Source: an uncultured Eggerthellaceae bacterium (GTDB taxonomy: Bacteria > Actinomycetota > Coriobacteriia > Coriobacteriales > Eggerthellaceae). From it: 64,000 bases of DNA. The notes under the pieces are model-generated. The model made no database searches. It worked only from the letters and a program-made list of their open reading frames with translations, and was not told where the DNA came from. Positions within the stretch are counted from its first letter, which is position 1. Every line of letters starts with the position of its first letter. Location: contig CAUEBO010000004.1 in the NCBI GenBank assembly GCA_958454405.1, forward strand, positions 36,232-100,231. The letters run 5' to 3'. The translations under genes and the position numbers were made by a program. Of the stretch, positions 60,293 to 64,000 are shown one piece after another.

Positions 60293-60871
60293 CTACAACA
60301 GCACGTCCGAAAGCGCCCGCTTGGGCACGTAGTGCACGCCCGCCTCGTCGCGCCAGTATTCGGTCGCGCCGCCCTTCGGCACCTCGACGATGCGCACGTC
60401 CTCGACGGGCTTGCCGAGCGCGAGTACGAGGTCGGGCCGGAAGCGCTCCTCGTCCAGCCCGACGGCTTCGCAGAGGCTGCGCCGCTTGAACGAGCCCACC
60501 ATGCAGCCGCCGTAGCCCGCCTCCGCCGCTTGCAGCATGATGGTCTGCGCGGCTATGCCCTCGTCCCAGGCGGTGAACGTGTCCGCCAAGGCGCGCTCCC
60601 GATCGCGGCAGACCACGATGTAGGCGCTCGGCCTCTCGCCCGGTTCGGGCCCGTCCCAGTCCGCAAGGGCCTTCGCCCAGGCGCAGCAGGCGAACACGCG
60701 CTCGCAGCCGGCCGCATCGGAGACCAGGGCGTAGCGCAGGGGCTGGGCGTTTCCGCTCGAGGCTACGAGCCGCGCGGTGTCCACCCAGGACTCCAGCAGC
60801 GCCGGGTCGATGCGCGCGTGCTCGTCGAAGCGTCGGCGGCTCCGGCAGGATGCGACGATATCGTGCAGCAT
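60293..60871 (-). CDS. Nitroreductase family protein
   Basis: 192 aa FMN-binding nitroreductase. N-terminal HDIVASCRSRRRFDEHARID, RLVASSGNAQPLRYALVS, the dimer helix region GIAAQTIMLQAAEAGYGGCM and a C-terminal ALGKPVEDVRIVEVPKGG. Different from the copy at 3.5 kb. Substrate unknown. GGAGG lies 7 nt before the ATG at 60871. Divergent from the M20 peptidase and convergent with the PQ-loop-like gene. Confidence 0.88.
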   Translation of the reverse strand: MLHDIVASCRSRRRFDEHARIDPALLESWVDTARLVASSGNAQPLRYALVSDAAGCERVFACCAWAKALADWDGPEPGERPSAYIVVCRDRERALADTFTAWDEGIAAQTIMLQAAEAGYGGCMVGSFKRRSLCEAVGLDEERFRPDLVLALGKPVEDVRIVEVPKGGATEYWRDEAGVHYVPKRALSDVLL

Positions 60872-60976
60872 GGGGCCTCCTCGGGCCGTTCGGAACAGGA
60901 TCCGGCGCGCGGCGATGCGCTGCCGTTCGATCGGATTATAATGGGAAACCGAAGCCGAGGCCAGAAAGGATCCGCC

Positions 60977-62092
60977 ATGCAACCGAACCGCCTGCTCGAC
61001 CTGTTCTTGGAGCTCGTCCGCATCGAGAGCCCTTCGCGCCGCGAGGCCGCGATGGCCGCTCGCTGCGAGCGCGAGCTGCGCGATCTCGGCTTCGACGTGC
61101 GCTTCGACGGATCCGCCGCCTTGACCGGCTCGGAGACGGGCAACCTCGTCGCGCACCTGCCCGGCACCGTGGCGGGCCATGTCGTGCTCTCGGCGCACCT
61201 GGACACCGTCGAGCCCTGCGCGGGCATCCGGCCCGTCGTCGAAGGCGGCGTCGTTCGCTCCGCGGGCGACACGATCCTCTCGGCGGACGACAAGGCCGGC
61301 GTCGCGGCCGTGCTCGAAGCGCTGCGCTCCATCGTCGACTCGGGCGAGGCGCGCCCCGACGTCACCGTGGTCTTGACCACGTGCGAAGAGCTGAGCCTGC
61401 TCGGCTCGAGCGCGCTGTCCGTCGACGAGCTTCCGGCCGATGCGCCGTTCTACGTGTTCGTCGCCGACGGCGCGCCCGGCACCATCGTCCTCGGGGCGCC
61501 GTGCCACTACACGTTGCGCGCCGAGTTCACGGGGCGCGCCGCGCATGCCGGCGTCGAACCGGAGGCCGGCGCATCGGCCATCCGCATGGCCGCCGCGGCC
61601 ATCGAGCGCATGGAGCTCGGGCGCCTCGACGAAGCCACCACGGCGAACATCGGCCTCATCGAGGGCGGCCGCGAGGTGAATGTCGTCGCTGACCGCTGCG
61701 CGCTGGCGGGGGAGTGCCGCTCGCTCCACCCCGAGCGCGCCGAGGCGGTCCGGGCCGCCATGGCCGAGGCTCTTGAGCAGGCGGCCGCGCGCTTCGGCGG
61801 CGCGGTCGCCGTCGACTGGCGCCTCGACTACGGCGCCGTGCTCTACGCCGAGGACGATCCGCTCGTGCAGGGCGTGGTCGAGGCGGCGCGGGCCGCCGGC
61901 CTCGAGCCGCGCTTCCACCGCTCCGGGGGCGGCGCCGACGCGAACGCGCTCGCTTTCCGGGGCGTGCGCGCCATCACCCTCGGCATCGGCATGACGGGCT
62001 TCCATTCGGTCGACGAGCACATCTCCGTCGCCGATCTCGAAGGCACGGCGCGCCTCGCCGAGGAGCTCGTCAGGCGCGGTGCCCGGGCGTGA
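60977..62092 (+). CDS. M20 family metallopeptidase (PepT-like)
   Basis: 371 aa. M20 metal-binding and catalytic residues are visible: VLSAHLDTVEPC (His/Asp), ILSADDKAGVA (Asp), VVLTTCEELSLLG (Glu pair) and a final GFHSVDEHI (His). A dimerisation domain occupies the middle (HYTLRAEFTGRAAHAG). It resembles tripeptide aminopeptidases of the PepT type more than carboxypeptidases, but dipeptidase or deacetylase activity cannot be excluded. AGAAAGGATC precedes the ATG. Confidence 0.85.
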   Translation: MQPNRLLDLFLELVRIESPSRREAAMAARCERELRDLGFDVRFDGSAALTGSETGNLVAHLPGTVAGHVVLSAHLDTVEPCAGIRPVVEGGVVRSAGDTILSADDKAGVAAVLEALRSIVDSGEARPDVTVVLTTCEELSLLGSSALSVDELPADAPFYVFVADGAPGTIVLGAPCHYTLRAEFTGRAAHAGVEPEAGASAIRMAAAAIERMELGRLDEATTANIGLIEGGREVNVVADRCALAGECRSLHPERAEAVRAAMAEALEQAAARFGGAVAVDWRLDYGAVLYAEDDPLVQGVVEAARAAGLEPRFHRSGGGADANALAFRGVRAITLGIGMTGFHSVDEHISVADLEGTARLAEELVRRGARA

Positions 62093-62362
62093 CGCATCGA
62101 CGCGAGCCGCGCGCGGCGACAGACGAAGCGCTTTTCCGTGCAGCGGCGGAGCCTGTGCCCGGTGCGCGGCGGACGGGAGGCGCGCTGGCCGGCGCAGGCG
62201 ATCGCGGCGCCGTCTGCCTCGAAGCGCGCGTTCCGGCTCCCGCCGGGACCTTGCGATTATTTCGCGATTGTGTGGACGCGCGCTCGGCGATCGGCGTCCG
62301 TTTCGCCGACCACCTGCGGAAACCCTGTTCTTCCAGTATAGATACACCCGGGTGCGTGGCGT

Positions 62363-62391
62363 TTGACAAGCTGCAGGGCCGGTGATAAAGT
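62363..62391 (+). promoter_or_regulatory. Promoter of the str operon (rpsL-rpsG-fusA)
   Basis: Perfect -35 TTGACA (62363-62368), 17-nt spacer, -10 TAAAGT (62386-62391). Confidence 0.8.
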
Positions 62392-62399
62392 TCTCGGTC

Positions 62400-62428
62400 G
62401 CGTCCCGTGTGGGACGCATGTTTTCTTG
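62400..62428 (+). terminator. Terminator-like hairpin in the rpsL leader
   Basis: GCGTCCC-GTGT-GGGACGC with ATGTTTTCTTG after it, starting 9 nt past the -10. A candidate attenuator for ribosomal protein expression. Confidence 0.5.
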
Positions 62429-62649
62429 TGCGAATCAGCTGAGCGCACAAGGAAACGGTGCTGAGCGCCTTCCCTCGATCCAGCGCAGGGGAGGCAGGGT
62501 TTTCCCGGCAGGATGGACAGCCGAGAGAAGCCGGATCGCCCGGTCGAGCGGCTTGCGCGCCGCGGGCAGGAGGCGAGCGGGCTTCGAGCGGCTGTCGGGC
62601 CGCCAGGGAAAGCCGCCAGGTAGTACAAGGTGAAAAAGGAGACAGAGAC

Positions 62650-63021
62650 TTGCCTACTATCAACCAGTTGGTCCGCAAGGGCCGCAAGAAGTCGGTCGAG
62701 AAGAAGAAGACGCCGGCCCTCAAGGGCAACCCGCAGAAGCGCGGCGTGTGCACGCGCGTGTACACCACCACGCCGAAAAAGCCGAACTCGGCTCTGCGCA
62801 AGGTGTGCCGCGTCCGCCTCGTCAACGGCATGGAAGTGACCGCCTACATTCCGGGCATCGGCCACAACCTGCAGGAGCACTCCATGGTGCTCATCCGCGG
62901 AGGCCGCGTCAAGGACCTCCCCGGCGTGCGCTACAAGGTCATCCGCGCCGCGCTTGACTGCTCGGCCGTGGACAACCGCAAGCAGGCCCGCAGCCGCTAC
63001 GGCGCGAAGCGCCCCAAGTAA
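62650..63021 (+). CDS. rpsL: 30S ribosomal protein S12
   Basis: 123 aa. Starts with TTG at 62650 (reads MPTINQLVRKGRKKSVEKKK) after AAAAAGGAG; a longer frame from 62458 is excluded. Contains TTTPKKPNSALRKVCRVRL and GGRVKDLPGVRYK, the two lysines where streptomycin-resistance substitutions occur; both are wild type here. First gene of the str operon. Confidence 0.97.
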   Translation: MPTINQLVRKGRKKSVEKKKTPALKGNPQKRGVCTRVYTTTPKKPNSALRKVCRVRLVNGMEVTAYIPGIGHNLQEHSMVLIRGGRVKDLPGVRYKVIRAALDCSAVDNRKQARSRYGAKRPK

Positions 63022-63137
63022 GCAACCGATAAGCCGCGCGGGCCGCGAAGCCGCCATCGCCCGAAGGGGGCGCGGGCGGGGCCTAATGGATGGAAAGAAA
63101 GCCGTCCCGAAGCGCGCAGGACCAAGAAGGAGAGCAT

Positions 63138-63608
63138 ATGCCGCGTCGTGCAGCAGCCATCCGCCGCGAAGTGCAGCCGGATGCGAAGTACAACAACCGT
63201 CTCGTCACGCAGCTGATCAACAAGATCCTGCTTGACGGCAAGAAGTCCCTCGCCGAGGGCATCGTCTACGGGGCGTTCGACATCATCGAGAAGAAGACCG
63301 AGCAGGATCCCCTGTCCGTCTTCAAGAAGGCCATGGACAACGTGCGCCCCACGCTGGAAGTCAAGCCGAAGCGCGTCGGCGGCGCCACCTACCAGGTGCC
63401 GATGGAGGTCAACTCCCGCCGCGCCACCACGCTGGCCATCCGCTGGATCGTCGACTTCTCGCGCAAGCGCAAGGAGCACACGATGAAAGAGCGTCTGGCC
63501 GCCGAGATCATGGACGCCGCCGAGAACACGGGCGCCTCGGTGAAGAGGCGCGAGGACCTGTACAAGATGGCAGAGTCCAACCGTGCGTTCTCGCACTACC
63601 GTTTCTAA
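63138..63608 (+). CDS. rpsG: 30S ribosomal protein S7
   Basis: 156 aa, assembly-initiating protein of the 30S head. N-terminal PRRAAAIRREVQPDAKYNNRLV, then LINKILLDGKKSLAEGIVYGAF, VKPKRVGGATYQVP and the C-terminal KMAESNRAFSHYRF. AAGAAGGAG precedes the ATG at 63138. Between rpsL (117-bp gap) and fusA in the canonical order. Confidence 0.97.
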   Translation: MPRRAAAIRREVQPDAKYNNRLVTQLINKILLDGKKSLAEGIVYGAFDIIEKKTEQDPLSVFKKAMDNVRPTLEVKPKRVGGATYQVPMEVNSRRATTLAIRWIVDFSRKRKEHTMKERLAAEIMDAAENTGASVKRREDLYKMAESNRAFSHYRF

Positions 63609-63623
63609 GGGAGGATTGCACTC

Positions 63624-64000
63624 ATGGCGAAAACCCCGCTGAAGCAGACCCGCAACTTCGGCATCATGGCCCACATCGATGCGGGCAAGACCACAACCAC
63701 CGAGCGCATCCTGTACTACACCGGCAAGACCCACAAGATCGGCGAGGTGCACGACGGCGCCGCGACGATGGACTGGATGGTGCAGGAGCAGGAGCGCGGC
63801 GTGACCATCACGGCCGCCGCCACCACGTGCTTCTGGGAGAAGGACGATCTGGAGTACCGCTTCCAGATCATCGACACCCCGGGCCACGTGGACTTCACCG
63901 CCGAGGTCGAGCGCTCGCTGCGCGTCCTCGACGGCACCGTCGCGGTGTTCGACGCCGTTGCAGGCGTGCAGCCGCAGTCCGAGACGGTGTGGCGCCAGGC
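63624..64000 (+). CDS. fusA: Elongation factor G (N-terminal part, runs off the window)
   Basis: 125 residues are visible. GTPase motifs G1 AHIDAGKTTTTERILYYTG, G2 QEQERGVTITAAATT and G3 IIDTPGHVDFT are intact. Starts ATG after GGGAGG, 15 bp after rpsG. The rest lies beyond position 64,000. Confidence 0.97.
   Translation, partial: MAKTPLKQTRNFGIMAHIDAGKTTTTERILYYTGKTHKIGEVHDGAATMDWMVQEQERGVTITAAATTCFWEKDDLEYRFQIIDTPGHVDFTAEVERSLRVLDGTVAVFDAVAGVQPQSETVWRQ

Larger units (their letters stand above)
62093..62649. other. Long promoter and leader region of the str operon
   Basis: 557 bp without a credible gene. It contains the promoter at 62363-62391 and a ~258-nt leader (62392-62649) with a terminator-like hairpin at its beginning. 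Confidence 0.5.

Noticed and set aside
1..64000. tRNA or rRNA genes
   Set aside because: No cloverleaf with a convincing T-arm GTTCRANNC and acceptor stem, and no rRNA stretch, was recognised by eye; a tRNAscan-SE run would settle this.

Overview
The window looks like a chromosomal segment of a gut actinobacterium of the class Coriobacteriia, most likely Eggerthellaceae (Eggerthella, Gordonibacter or a relative). This is inferred from the high G+C, the frequent GTG/TTG starts with strong Shine-Dalgarno sites, a LuxR regulator with a long multi-membrane N-terminus next to a Tat/lipoprotein flavoprotein reductase, a selenocysteine formate dehydrogenase, and amino-acid fermentation genes (serine and threonine dehydratases, RidA, DegV). 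No tRNA or rRNA gene was recognised.

Layout. 1-8.5 kb: mixed metabolic and regulatory genes (hydroxyacid dehydrogenase, divergent ilvA/ridA, nitroreductase, WYL and XRE regulators, ThrH) and a two-repeat CRISPR remnant without cas genes. 8.8-11.8 kb: an acyl-CoA dehydrogenase / acetoacetate decarboxylase-like / SDR cluster next to a TetR-type regulator. 12-17.7 kb: a formate dehydrogenase operon whose catalytic subunit reads through an in-frame UGA with a SECIS hairpin, preceded by a NuoF/GltD-like flavoprotein and followed by an NdpA-like gene. 17.9-23.4 kb: EttA, a TPP-riboswitch thiamine salvage operon and diaminopimelate dehydrogenase. 24-31.5 kb: a PurF homologue lacking the N-terminal cysteine, ThpR, two unusual peptide deformylases, bacterioferritin, an HD-HelD fusion and a HIRAN protein.

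31.6-41.6 kb is a foreign, partly decayed island abutting the 3' end of guaA. It holds fragments of a WYL regulator, a restriction-modification enzyme, an AAA ATPase and an IS3 transposase, a low-GC GT51-like membrane gene, an intact mef(A)/msr(D)-like macrolide efflux and ribosome-protection pair behind a leader-peptide attenuator, and a complete IS21-family element. A 10-bp sequence from the guaA 3' end is repeated at 34.49 kb, as expected for attachment sites.

41.6-64 kb returns to core genes: guaA, a membrane LuxR regulator convergent with a Tat flavoprotein, a PARG-like protein, UppP, chorismate mutase/DAHP synthase, a ferredoxin-type aldo/keto reductase, PcrA, DegV, fused L-serine dehydratase, a CBS-type family II pyrophosphatase, a nitroreductase, an M20 peptidase and the str operon (rpsL, rpsG, start of fusA).

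Three kinds of structured non-coding repeat stand out: a 30-bp-armed hairpin element present twice (about 238 and 47,024), a 160-bp inverted-repeat element near 19.8 kb, and a multi-hairpin element found once between genes (51.24 kb) and once in frame inside pcrA (54.51 kb).
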